From Paragonimus skrjabini miyazakii (taxonomy: Eukaryota; Platyhelminthes; Trematoda; Plagiorchiida; Troglotrematidae): a stretch of DNA of 64,000 nucleotides. A program made the position numbers and the translations under genes. Below, one piece after another: positions 24,320 through 36,115 of the stretch (position 1 is the stretch's first letter; every line of letters begins with the position of its first letter). The notes under the pieces were generated by a model that was not told where the DNA came from, ran no database searches, and worked only from the letters and a program-made list of their open reading frames with translations. Location: positions 11,176 through 75,175 of the forward strand of contig JTDE01000993.1 in NCBI GenBank assembly GCA_014338405.1, in the 5' to 3' direction.

Positions 24320-25740
24320 ACAAATCAGCACCACTCTTGTATCTACATCAAATGAACCTCTTGCAGGGGCTAAAACTGCAGCAATTTCAGAACCATCAAC
24401 AAAAGAAAAGCAACAAACTACGTTTCTTATCTCCTGAACCGTATTTGTAAATAGCAAATTAACGTCAATGTGATTCACACCAATCTTTCCCTTTGATTTT
24501 CCTCCTACCTCTATGTTCCGAATTGCTTGAAACGGCAATTACTACTGTGAACGGTTGACCGTTCACATACATCTCAGACAGTTTGTGTAAACACACACCA
24601 GGTTGTAGATAATCTTACAGATTGTACCTCGAACTACATGTCACTTGTTCGTTTTCACTCAGTTTCCTGATTCTTCCTTTTCTAGTAAGCATACTACTCC
24701 AAAAGTACTATCATTAACCACCCGCGTTAATAACCCTTTATTTCACACTCTACCAGATTGACTTTGCATTTGGATTCAAAGTACGCACACGTTACACACA
24801 CACAGACCTACTTATCAGTAATCAATCAGGAAGGTCTGAAAACACATTTATGTACACATTGAACACCAGTGCGCATCTATTCACCCATACCTATATACCT
24901 TCTGAGGATGGAACCGGTACAATTTTTTGTTTGTGATTTATTTCGAATCTTCGAAAAAACTAACGTGTTACAATTCCATTTCTCTTTAATCCAACTGATG
25001 AACACTACATCTTGGACTCACATTATCAGGATAACTTATAAACGTGGGTCAATGAAGCATTTTTCGGAATAACAAATCCAGAAAAAAACCAAGGATATAA
25101 AATTCCTGAGATTTTTAACCATCTTGTTGCCCTTAGTCTATGTCCATGGAACGATACGCTCTATTAATATCTGGTTGCATTAACTGAGAGTATAGTGGCT
25201 TTACATCGAATAACAGTTTCTGCATATTTAGGCCCCTCACATCTCAAAGCAGGCACCTTTATCTATAGACAACTAGGAAGTATACACTCCAAGGTCTTGT
25301 CTACTCGAACATCAGTTCTAGTAGCATAAGATCATCGTTCCGAAATCGGTGTGAAATACCACAGTCAACAAGAGCCGTGGAGATAATTGAAGGAGGATCA
25401 ATTATTTGACTGTGAATAACATTGGGTTGCGTTAGCAGACAAACCGTGATCGTGGAAGCAACACATAGAGACTGAGAAACAAGTAAAGTTTTTAACATGG
25501 AAATAACTTAACTCGGATTGAACCATTGTTAATGATGTCAAACAAATCTAACCGAATACAACATATCTGACAGCAAAACACTGATATGCGTTAAACCATA
25601 GGTTTAGTAAGCCATCGTCTGTTCAACGGATATATTGGGGGAAATACAATGAGCAACCCAAATGCAGGGTCGCCAGATGGTATTGAAATAATTTGATTGG
25701 TTTTCAACCTAGGAGAATCGCGTTGCAAGAATATGTAAAA
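24320..25740 (+). other. Presumed 3' UTR and downstream flank of GATA123
   Basis: This stretch follows the GATA stop codon. No second gene is recognised. It contains a near-perfect hairpin at 24546-24567. The first exact AATAAA I find downstream is at 25741, which would imply a 3' UTR of about 1.4 kb; variant signals could make it shorter. Confidence 0.5.
24546..24567 (+). repeat. 10-bp hairpin in the presumed 3' UTR
   Basis: TGTGAACGGT and ACCGTTCACA are perfect inverted arms separated by TG. Beginning 227 bases after the stop codon, it could form an RNA hairpin (with a loop widened by opening the top pair) or a palindromic protein site. Confidence 0.8.
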
Positions 25741-25746
25741 AATAAA
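25741..25746 (+). terminator. Candidate poly(A) signal AATAAA
   Basis: This is the first exact AATAAA found downstream of the GATA123 stop. It lies in an A+T-rich stretch and just before a dispersed repeat copy at 25917. Whether it is used cannot be told from sequence. Confidence 0.25.
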
Positions 25747-25916
25747 GTATATAACATTTGAATTAAAGAATTTCAATATTTACTAAGAAATGAATGAAAA
25801 GTAGAGAAAAAGTGTTAACTTGCAAGGCCAAGTTGAAAAAAACTGGTTTGGTTGAAAATTGACAGCTTACTAAGATACAGGCTTACTGAAGAGTAATCGG
25901 TGATTTGGTGATTTTT

Positions 25917-26363
25917 GAGTTGAACATCACTCACACTTGCTCGTAGCTGTTGCATTCCTATAGGATTTCTAGTTAGCCCCTTTCGAAATAAGTACTAGAC
26001 TCAAGGTTCGCTCTTGTTAAAGATTGTCAGTAGTTCATATCCCTGCCACGACCGAGACTAAAACTCAAGCGACCACGTTTCTGAGGCAACCGCTGCATCA
26101 CTAGACCCGACTGAATTATTATATGTGATCACTCAACTATTTTCGCTTGCGGCTAATGCTGTGATTAACTGATCATCTCGATGCAGGACATAGTTACTGC
26201 CTGTTGATTCCAGTTGATAACTCCCATGAGTAGGACTTTCCAGACAAGTCGAAAACTCCGACCTCATTAAACTTGCTGGTCTGATACTTCCTTTCGAAAG
26301 AGTTTGACTGAAAAGTCTATCTGAATGCGAAGGCTACGATCAAATGTGGGTAATGTTGAACTC
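25917..26363 (-). mobile_element. Full-structure dispersed repeat with inverted terminal arms (copy A)
   Basis: The left end (GAGTTGAACATCACTCACAC at 25917) and the reverse complement of the right end (ending near 26363) align over about 80 bp, giving inverted arms. Between them, on the minus strand, lies the same tRNA-like core as at 19118-19172, with a decayed B box, and a second internal part also shared with the copies at 39449 and 51224, including TTCATTAAACTTGCT-type sequence. The total is about 447 bp with no coding capacity. It could be a SINE flanked by inverted tails or a foldback/MITE-like unit that captured a tRNA-like promoter. I see no clear target-site duplication. Confidence 0.65.
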
Positions 26364-26558
26364 ATAAGATGTAAGCGTTTCATTTAATTTCAAAATGATC
26401 TATATCTAACTCGCATGCCTCTCACCATAAGTTTGGAAAATCCAGCAACAGTTTGTCGTCTTTTACCACCGATATCACTCCTTACTTCGTGTAAACACAA
26501 TTGTAGTGACCATAAGTTAAGTTCGTTTCAGTTTATCTTTGTTTGAAAAGCTGTGCTT

Positions 26559-26631
26559 GTTTGCACACACATTTCGTATGAAGATGCCCGATATGCTAGC
26601 TGAGATTCATTTCAGATCTGTGTGTGCAAAC
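26559..26631. repeat. Inverted repeat with 13-bp perfect arms
   Basis: GTTTGCACACACA at 26559-26571 is exactly complementary in reverse to TGTGTGTGCAAAC at 26619-26631, with a 47-base spacer. It could form a cruciform or RNA stem. No element or gene is attached to it. Confidence 0.8.
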
Positions 26632-28984
26632 TAATCCAAAAATGGTATATTTCTGTATGAATGACATAATATAGATGGATGAGGTACATGCATTGCTATA
26701 TTGCCTAGTGGGAAAACAAAGCTAAGATTCTATATCTAAATACGAAAAACAACAAATTTCTATCGAAGAATGTTGAAGCCGCATATTGATTTCTGTCTAT
26801 AGCTCGATTAGTCAAGTAACATTATTTTATTTTGCCAAAGGAATGGCCTATCCACAATCTCATTTACGGATCACTACGCTCTGCTTTCAGTCACGTGAAT
26901 TTTCAGCGTCTCCTGTAGCTCTGTATCACTTGCGGTAGAAGTTAAGATGATTGAACAAGCATTTTATGGTATTTTTTTGTGTACCAACCTCCGTTCTTAT
27001 CTCTCAGATATACCGTACTGTAAGAGGTGCATCGACCATACATCCCATCCATCTACACTGATGATATTTAGTAGTACTGCTACAAAACTCTTTTAAGACA
27101 TCGTAAATCGGTATCGAGCTAGGGAACAGCAATAAATAATATGCAGAAGTGTTAACAGTACCTGTTTGACCGGAAAGGATGTATTGAGCAAGCAAGAAAG
27201 TCACTGAGTAAAACGTCATATTCATTAAATTAAAATTTTGAACATGGACAATCCTGGTCATAGTATGTTAACTGAGAGTCTAGAATATATAGCGTTTCAT
27301 TACAGTCCCAATGAAGTTTTCTTTGATACCATTTTTCCCTTACCTGCAATGAGATTGAACAGACAGAATTAAAACGAGTGGCTTACATTTCTCGCATGTA
27401 CTTGTTGATAAGGCTATCGAGTACCAATGGAAGTGACGCTCCAGTGAACTGCCGTAGATCCCAGTCACGGTGATCAATGGTAGTTGGATCAAGTCGGTGG
27501 TGTGCAGTAACCAGGTTAGTTGCGACAAAAACGTGGACAGTTTGTGAGTACACCTACAGTTAGACATAGAAAAGTCAAATGACTCTCAGATTGTCGTTGA
27601 TCTCAGTCATCAAACTTCAACCGCAGTCTAAATCATGACACTCGTGGTTCGTCAAAATTAACGGAGAAATTTGAGGAGGGTTCATCTTCGAGCCGGGGAT
27701 TATAAACCTGTCGGACAAAAAATAATCCGTAATTCGTTCGTGTTCTTTGGGCAATATCTGCAACGCTTTTCAAAATGTGTGGATTGCCTCATAATCTCTA
27801 GACGGTAGTGAATCATATGATACTCGTGTTCAGCCGGTGCTTGGAATCACTCAGTCACTCTCAATAATTTTGGCTATTTCTGAGCTTTGACTGATCGGTA
27901 CGACTGAGTGGATGATAACTACTCAGAGTGCGCGAAACCTCAACAGTCGATACTGAGAAACATTTATGCAAAAGTACATTGAGTGAACAATGAGAACTAT
28001 GTGCACGTCCTGTCTGGTCCGCGCCGGACAAGCGATACAAACTGTTCCTGATTGTTTTTTCATTCAACATTGCGAGTGGACGCGTATATGTCCAAGGTAC
28101 GTGGTTCGACGTTAATACAACTGAAACCACTATATGGCTCGTCCTACAAAATGACCAACAACTACTCATATTGAGTGGTTAATCCTATTCAGTGAAATGA
28201 ATGCATTTTGTGTGAATTTCGATTAAATCTACTTTCATTTGTAACGCGCTTGTTAACAGTAAATCACATCGTGAATTATAATACTTATCGGCGAGAACAT
28301 TCTGATTATATATGTATAATGAAAGTTAGCATTCTGGATCACCTACATCCTTATCAATTAGACGAGAAGCTTACACGGTCAGACAAATCTCTTAAAAAAG
28401 AAGAAATCTTTACTACGCACCTCGAGTTTGTATTCTATTCGTTCCAGAAATTCTGCTACGTAAACAGCAACAAAGCTGAATGGGTTGTATATTCATATTT
28501 CCATTTAACAACTGCTCGACCTTGACCCACATTCTTTTGCGTCCATGACATTCTCACGAAAAATAAAAACGATTTTATTTTCGTCAGTCCACTGTGTCAT
28601 TCCTACTAAGCGTGAATCAATTATAACGCATGTGACTCTGACACTTATACCAACTTGATATGTGTTTTCGATCAGTATTGCATAATACGCCAGTTAGTTT
28701 CTCTTACTAGTCGTGATCAAACCTGTTCCATCTAGTAATTGGACAGTATAACCCCGATCACGGAGGCTATAACCACTCTTTAATGTCAAACCAATCACTG
28801 CGACTTCATACAACCTCCCGCAATGCTGTTACTGTTGCCTATTTGGTTTCCTGACCGGATTCGTAGCAGCTTATACAGCGTCGTTATACATTCGTTCACT
28901 TTTTCATATTCTCCTCTTTTTCTGCCCCTCCTGGTTTCACAAGCGCATTTACGTCCACCACACACCGTTTGCACAAATCGGCGT

Positions 28985-29000
28985 ACACACACACACACAC
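28985..29000. repeat. (AC)8 microsatellite
   Basis: Eight AC units form a simple repeat. Confidence 0.9.
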
Positions 29001-29827
29001 GCTTATCACGATCTATTTACTGGACTGGCCGTGTTGTAGTCGCCTATAGACCAACGCTTGCGTTCATTTGGAAAGTTGGCCGGTTGGTGGGTTGGTTGAT
29101 CGGTCTGTCGGTTGACATGGTAACGCATGTCCATATTTATTCCAGCTTCAATCGACAGGAGCAATTCCCATAGCATCCAAAGCAAACGTTCTCCTTGTGT
29201 TCTTTGTAACTTTCACGTTTGGTCACCAAATACATTTACCATCGTGTTGACTATGCACACACACATACATCTATCTGTCTATCTATTCAACCAACCAACG
29301 AACGGAACAACGAACTGACCGAGTAATTCGAACTGTTTCACTCAGTTCCTCAAAAGAGTATCTGCATAGAAATAGTGTAAACTGATAGAAAATCAGTGGT
29401 AATCACATGACGACATGCACATTAGCAATAACAGACAAGAGTTAAACGTTAGATTTCATGTATCCTAACATACAGTGCCTTCTAAAGAGTTTACACAAAT
29501 CAGGAAGATTATGTAATTTATTGATGTGTTGTTTTAAGTTTCACTGCTCGTTTGTTTACTAGTTAACCGCTTGCTATAATAAGAACTCTTAAGTACGCAA
29601 TTATCATCGGAACAAGATTTAAGGATTAAGACATTTTGACTTAATATACTCGAAACTCGTCACATTCGAAATAGTCAGCAAAATTTGAAGGTGCTGGATA
29701 GTGCTTTTCTAATCTACGGAAATCAGATTAGATGCATTTTTAATGTGTCACGAGTTATGGAAACTTTTAAAAACCCAATGACAGTAAAAAAACGATTCAT
29801 TTTTGGGGATATGATCATATCGCAGTT

Positions 29828-29845
29828 GGGGGTGGGGTGGGGTGG
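29828..29845 (+). repeat. G-rich run, possible G-quadruplex
   Basis: The order GGGGG, T, GGGG, T, GGGG, T, GG gives four G-tracts with single-base loops, three of them four or more G long. It is a compact quadruplex-forming candidate in otherwise A+T-rich DNA. Confidence 0.5.
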
Positions 29846-31185
29846 ATAAACCATAATGAAATTGAAGAGTCAGACAAACTTCATGCATTTCTGAAGTGCA
29901 TCGGGTCGGTAGTGGGAAGCAAAAATAATTCAGGATGAAATTTTTATTATGGAACCTCTTTTCCCGTTAGGTAGTATACCCTCTTACAACGAAGGTCTTG
30001 ATAATATCACTCATTCATTATATTGATATTGATTATTATGCAATACACCTGGCGATCACATCTTAACGTACCTCGTACTATCAATTGGTCATTCGTCGGG
30101 CACATGCTTTTGACTACATACACAACTGTAACTGTACTCAAGTAGGTTGAATTTAATTGTATTTGTATATCTCCCTACCGGTACAGAGGGACGCGGTTCA
30201 CCCGGAACAGACGTTTACAGACAACAGAGAAACGTTTGTAGTTAGTACTTCCAAACCGTAAACAGAGCGGATATGGGAAAACATATTGTACGTTATGCTG
30301 GTGCTCATTATTAGGTTATTTCTTGGTCAAACTACAACGAGTTGAAAACCAAAAAGATAACTCTTTTGGCTTTTATCTCGTTGTGGCTTAACCAAGGAAT
30401 TATTTACTAAAGTCTATAGTGTTTTGCTCTTTGGATAAATGTGAACACATCATCTTCTCAGTGAGTGAACGAAGCTGGACGTTACCCACCAAGCATGACA
30501 GAAAATCATGTCGCGCAAAAGTGTGGTGGAGTTAACTATACTCAGTAGTTAAAACAATCGCTGGATGAAGATATTTTAGCCACGTTCGGTTAGATGAACA
30601 GTATAGCGAAGATAAGACAACTCCCTGACTAGTTGTCCGAATATGAAATGTAAAATGTTGTTCAGAGAGATACAGTTATGTGATAACCACATAACAAATA
30701 AAAGCCAGGGGTTTATATGGCTTCAAGTACTCACAGAAATGATTAACTGTATGAGGCGTGTGGGGATACCTATGGGTGAACTTGGTAGTGAGCCAGTTGC
30801 AAAAGTGAATTCGATAAATGCTGTTACACACAGTTTAGTCTTTTTCATTGTCAGATTTTGTGTGTGGCTTCCATTTGGAACACGGAATCAGCTTATCTGT
30901 AAATGTTAGTGATGTAGGAACAAAACTTGTTAACTTACTAACCCTGGCTGGTAATAGTACACATAAACCAGCGCAGCCTGGTTAGCATTTTCTGTTGTTA
31001 TATATTCTCTGTGAAACTAAACAGTTGAGGGTTTTTTGTAACATATAGCTCATTTATTTTGAAGTCGCTAGAGTCGTAGTAATCGATTAAATTTGCTCTT
31101 AATTTTGAGATCCGATTCGCCCACGCGCCACCTAACTTTCGATGGATAATGTCTTAGTGTTGTATGACAGGCAGTTTCGTTGTGA

Positions 31186-31221
31186 GTAGTATACTACCCA
31201 CAAGTAGTATATTACCCACAT
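31186..31221. repeat. 18-bp tandem duplication
   Basis: GTAGTATACTACCCACAA is followed directly by GTAGTATATTACCCACAT, two near-identical 18-bp units in tandem. Confidence 0.8.
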
Positions 31222-31576
31222 GTGACATTCAGGAACAAGAGGGCAAGCTCCAAACGCCAGGAAGACGACGGACAAGAAGAGACTATCGGAATAACGTGTA
31301 CGCGCTACGGCAGTAGTTCCAGCAAGGCGAATGACAATTATGTATGTGAATGCATGTCTATCTTGCAAATGAGTGTGCACGTTTGTGGTTTGATTTTTGA
31401 CATGACCCATACGGGAGTTTGCGCAGTAAACGGATCCTCAGGCCAAGCGTCCTTTGCGGTCACAACATTAGTATAGACCGCGCCCTAGCATTTTATCACT
31501 CACAGTGGCTTACGGATAAATCTCACCAGACTTTTTTTACACATACTTAACAGTATACACCGATAAAACCGGTTAG

Positions 31577-31804
31577 GATGGTCTCCAGTACTCTGTCTGT
31601 ACAGCAAATGCATGCAGTAATGTGGACGAAGTAAACGACCTTAATTCGCATCAGCGGCTCAGGCGTGATATGGAAAGTGACATGGATCTCCATCTCCATT
31701 CTTTACAGTTTTATTGGCGCGTGTTCTTATCTCGTTATCCATCGCTTACAGGACTCCTAGTGAACACCATTCATTATCTGGTCAATCGATTTTCATATGA
31801 ACCT
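31577..31804 (+). other. Exon-like segment with GTGAGT donor, family not secure
   Basis: One frame is open from after the TAG at 31574-31576 to the donor-like GAACCT|GTGAGT at 31804/31805, with its own stop soon after (TAA at 31817-31819). Possible acceptors are GGTTAG ending at 31576, or the better CTGTCTGTACAG ending at 31604. The product has a coding-like composition: two early Cys four residues apart, an acidic/basic helix-like part around RLRRDMESDMDLHLHSLQ, then a hydrophobic stretch around FYWRVFLSRYPSLTGLL. A helix-rich part after a Cys motif loosely recalls the N-terminal region of glypicans, but this is a weak eye comparison and could be coincidence. A compatible small exon-like piece follows at 31968-31998. 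Confidence 0.3.
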
Positions 31805-31967
31805 GTGAGTCTTATCTAACTCCGTACGACGAACTTATGGATCATCAGTCCACCCACAAGACTGCAAATGGTCACCAGACTGTAGTCTTTGATGATCATC
31901 ACATCGAACTCAGTGGACCTGTGATGAACTAAGTGGAGCTATGACTAGATAGATTAATACTGTTCAG

Positions 31968-31998
31968 CAGAAGCCACGCAATCGATCAGTGCCGAGAG
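31968..31998 (+). other. 31-nt exon-like segment following 31577-31804
   Basis: An acceptor-like AATACTGTTCAG precedes CAGAAGCCACGC and a good donor GAGAG|GTAAGC follows. Joined in phase 0 to the segment ending at 31804, it reads QKPRNRSVPR plus one base. The implied intron would be 163 bp. Short segments like this arise easily by chance. Confidence 0.18.
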
Positions 31999-33673
31999 GT
32001 AAGCAATACTAACTGTAGGTAGTCGTTCCATCCACACTATATAAATGAATATGTAGCCAGTAGCAGAATATAAAAGCTCAGAGGATTGCAGGGAATCTCA
32101 TGTTATTTTCACATAAGGTCAGAGCCAATTAACTCATACCAACTGTCTCCATTTCCTCAATTTTGTTCAACAACAAACACGTGGAAAGCTTGGTTTCGTA
32201 ACAACTTGTTTGTCTTACAAATTTTCTGTTATGACCAACACAACATGAGAGTCGGTATGATTTAACAAAATCAGGAAATCAGTCAAGTAATTGGCAAGTT
32301 ATGCAAGATGTTAACAGTAACGAAATGATCACTTTTTGAAGACAGCTTTCGTTATGACAAAAATATACAAATGGAAGTATGAGGAATGATAAAAACAACA
32401 CAGATATGAAGTATATCAATTACGAATCGAAAAGGTTAGCACGACATACTAAGTCATTAAATTCTATCTGTGTATTTAAGGCGGGATTTGTACAGTACGA
32501 GAAACAGACGAAGGATATAGATAACTCAGAAGTTATGAAAAGAGCATAACAAAACATAGCTGAAAGAAAAAGGATTAACTGTTTATGAAAATAACTTAAC
32601 CAACCCGGTTGTTTTTATTATGTGAAATAAATGAGGGAAATTTCAGTGTCTGACGTCCTAGATTTGACAATAGTTACATTTTTTCTACTAAGGTGGGCTT
32701 ACGAAATAAATTCAGTTCATAATGAGTGCCTTTCGAGCACCTCGTTCAATTTGATCGAAGACAGAACAGCTCGGCGTATTAAATAAATTTCGATTGTAAG
32801 CTGATGAAAGTGTCTGTAACCGCTGTTATGAACACAATATCACAAGTCTGGATGAGCATCGTATACCTCAGATTCTCAGTTCACACCATTGCAATAAGTG
32901 ATCCGGATTGGAATAGCATAATTGGTAACTCTAAATTAAACAATTCACGATCGGTTCCATCCATTCTTAACCAGATCAGTGAAGGATAACCTGATAGGAG
33001 TTTTTCCTTTTACGAGTCCAGGATATTAAAAGCTAACATAGAGGCGAGCTCTCTAGAAAAACACTACGGCGACGAACAGTTTAAAAATGTTGCATGGGTA
33101 TTTCTTGTAATGGCTGATGTCCCATTTAGAGGAGTGTAGAGGACGGTTACTTGAGATTTCTGCTCGAGTAACAAGCCGTTCAGCCACGTACACATCAAGT
33201 GGGCTAAGTAACTAGGATAAATTATTTTAAACACGTGCCAGTCGATATCTACGCGACCTCTCATGATAAAGAAGTACAAACTATCATTAGGTCGAACTGT
33301 CTGTACGAGTGATAGATAGACGATATAGTGGTAGTTTGTCAAATGAACATGAATGTATGTGTATTCATCTTGATATATGCTGAACTGCAACATTTAGTTT
33401 ATCACTGAAACCCTGATAACCAGTTCTGAGCATCCGGTTTACATCAACTTTAATACTTTGATCTTAGGAGAGGAATCAGAGAAAAAAGACGTGGAATGAT
33501 CATTCTAGTATGGCGATGGTAAAAACATTATGCCACAGAGTACACGACATCTTCTGCGATAAAGATACATCATAGCCTTGTTCAAAATGAACGGTTTGTA
33601 TGCTTAATTCACAAACATTCCAAACCAATCTATACGCGATCAACTATCGCATTGGTATACTGGAAGCTGGTAT
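31999..33673. other. Intergenic or intronic stretch
   Basis: This part is A+T-rich with many short A-runs and no recognised repeat-family copy, RNA gene or domain. If 31577-31998 is genic, this would be intron. Confidence 0.5.
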
Positions 33674-33991
33674 ATGTATATACCAGCTCACATGATGCCG
33701 TTGAAACACTCCTGGTGGGCCGAAAACATAAAACAATATAGGACAGTTTGTACGTTTGTAGTGCACTCAACAACTCGCGCGTCTTCAGCTCCAGTGACAG
33801 TTCCCATACATACACCAGCCAACTCAACTAATATTTACGAATTTACTTGTATGTGTGGTTTTCAACACGTAGATCGTAGAATTAAAGCACCAGAGATTCG
33901 AATTCTGGGGAACATTTCCAAATTACCTCTGAATACCAACTGTGAGACAATGTACATTTGCCTGAACGTGGTTACACATGTTGTTTGTTAG
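33674..33991 (+). pseudogene. Retroelement fossil resembling the GIY-YIG-type tail of Penelope-like elements
   Basis: A 105-codon frame ends at a TAG (33989-33991). Its middle reads STNIYEFTCMCGFQHVDRR (about 33827-33885), resembling the conserved pattern YxFxCxCGxxYIGRTxR that opens the GIY-YIG-type region at the end of flatworm Penelope-like reverse-transcriptase proteins. The YIG part has decayed to HVD. The preceding stretch (VVHSTTRASSAP) also has the look of the run-in to this region. The second half of the domain is missing, and no reverse transcriptase is found upstream. It is a fossil and not expected to be functional. The assignment rests on motif recognition only. Confidence 0.45.
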
Positions 33992-34059
33992 ACTATGAAC
34001 AAATTATCTCCGTTGTTTCCCAAGCATCGATCATACATCTGGTAAAGTTAGCATTTCAA

Positions 34060-34102
34060 TTTGAACATCATTCACGTTTGATCGTAGCCTTCGCATTCAG
34101 AA
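34060..34102 (-). mobile_element. Dispersed repeat, terminal-arm fragment
   Basis: TTGAACATCATTCACGTTTG and the following GATCGTAGCCTTCGCATTCAG match the terminal arm of the copies at 25917 and 39449. Only about 43 bp of the arm is present. Confidence 0.6.
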
Positions 34103-35940
34103 GTTAGCATTGCTGGTCCACTTGTAGATAGTAACGGACACAGCTCTATTTTGAGGCACATGGACAGTTTTCATTGGCTTTTTATATTTTCGAATCCACT
34201 TTTCTGTTGCGTCTAGGTTACCTTGATGAATCTTACATGTATTGATTGGCTGTGTTAATAGCTTCACTGGCTGATCGATCATTGCACGAATGAAATTTGA
34301 TAACTTTACGATTTGTCTATTAGCAATCCACATTTCTATTGGACAACGTCATCTTGTTTACCTGTTCATTTAACCTATCGGGTTGCCATGATCATGATTA
34401 CATAAAACTTAGTGTGTTTGTAAGCGTATCTAGTTCTTGTTTGTCCCTATCTATGTGATATATACAGCTGGCATGTTTTACGTCTGCGACTCATAAGAGT
34501 AAACGAAGTGTTAACATATCATACTATTTCTTCTTTCTGCTCTGATGACGTGGTTAAAGGGAACTCATTGTTTCAGATAGATTAGATACTTAGTTAACAA
34601 CTGCTGATGTGATAAATTCCACTGATTTGCTAGTGTTCATTCAATGACTTATGTTTCCTTACCATTTGTCTTAAGTAGCTGACAGTAGTGAACATGCTGT
34701 TCGAAAGGATATCTTGTGTAAAAATCATGATGTCCTACAAATTCATACAACGAGATCACTGATAGTTCGTTGTCCAGAACAAACCAGTATCCATTGAGAC
34801 AGGTAACACGCTAAGTTTGAAGTTTTCTATCCGAACTGAAAAGAATTATCTGAATTCTGGTCTAATCCGGAAGTAAGTGGTTTCGGTGCTCCGTAAAGTC
34901 GATCATTTTCCAGTTCTACTTTTATGGCCAGAGGTATTAATGAAACTATAAATGCTATTGCTTAAAAAGTTACCAACAACTATGTTACAGTTGAGATCGG
35001 AAAAATGGGTATGAACAGAGAATCACCACATGTAAACTAACCAATGATTCACCATACCTTTTCATTTTCAATGCAACAGTTGATGAACACCTTTTCCTCG
35101 TTCATCATGTGCTACAAAGTGGGGGTTAGTATATGGGTCAACGGGGTTGGTTCACGTTTACTGGCATAAAACTAGCAAGACGAAATTGGGTTAGACGGAT
35201 AGCAAATACTTTCAAAGGTTATTCTGTCGGTTCCAACGTTTAGCTTGAGTTTGAGGGGAATCATAGTTTGACAAACTTCCGCTGAAATTTTCTCCTTTTC
35301 ACTAACTTTAAACTGAAGGTAGGATGTAGAGTGTAGGGTCAAATGTGCAGTTCTATATGGGTTTACTACGTGTACCCATGAAACAGAAACAAAAGATCTT
35401 TCAAGTCAACCCGTCAATCCATCTTTCAAGTTGGACCACCCTAATGTTAGGCAAAAGAAAATTAGCAAACCCCGGAACAACATAGACAAAATAGGCAGGC
35501 TGATACAGTACTGCCTAAGGGAAGGATGATGTGCGTCATTGGAAAGTGACTGACCAATTTATCTGAACGTTCCATTAGTTCATCTGCAGTAACAAACTAT
35601 TGTTCTTGTTTGAAAGCTAGTAGAACAGAACGAAACAATGAAGACTGCGCAACCAAAACGTTGACCCTGATCCAAAGAACTCACCACGTTCGCCCTATAA
35701 CTAACCTTTGGACCCCTATTGACCTGCTAGAAATGGAAGTACTGGTCAACAGCTTTTGCTAAGTAGTAACGTTGTTTAGTGCTCTGTCATCTGTCAAGTT
35801 TCTTCAACATGGCCCCAAGCACATAACCAAACCACTGGCAAGGAACAAAGGTTGAACGGCGCCAGCTTTCGGGTGTTTTGCTTGTCTAACGTTTCTCCTG
35901 TCTTAACTGAGCCCACCAATACACTGCCTCTTCGTTTAAG
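34103..35940. other. Intergenic or intronic stretch
   Basis: Nothing recognisable was seen: no domain-bearing frame, repeat-family copy or RNA gene. It would be intron if the exon-like segments at 31.6 and 35.9 kb belong to one gene. Confidence 0.5.
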
Positions 35941-36115
35941 CTGAAAAGGTCACCAGTCAGTCTCGGTCACAACTCAATGTGGCTGTGAGTCCATCCACTC
36001 AAGTCGCACGCCATGCGATGGGTGGACAGTGTGCTCGTAAAGTCAGCAGAATGCACACCATGCGTTCTATTGACGATCTTTGTAGTACACCCCTGTCAAA
36101 ATATATTACTGACAG
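35941..36115 (+). other. Exon-like segment between a pyrimidine-rich acceptor and a weak donor
   Basis: The acceptor ACACTGCCTCTTCGTTTAAG ends at 35940 and opens a frame of two bases plus 57 codons to ACTGACAG|GTTAGA at 36115/36116. The frame stays open to a TAG at 36177-36179. The product has a coding-like mixture, with SQSRSQLNVAVSPSTQVARH near the start and RKVSRMHTMRSIDDLCSTPL further on. No family is recognised. The donor departs from consensus at position 3, so this may be a decayed exon, a terminal exon ending at 36179, or chance. Confidence 0.25.

Larger units (their letters stand above)
26364..31576. other. Intergenic stretch
   Basis: No gene is recognised. Visible items are an inverted repeat (26559-26631), an AC microsatellite (28985-29000) and a G-rich run (29828-29845). 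Several 60 to 116 codon open frames occur on both strands without domain features and are consistent with chance. Confidence 0.5.
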
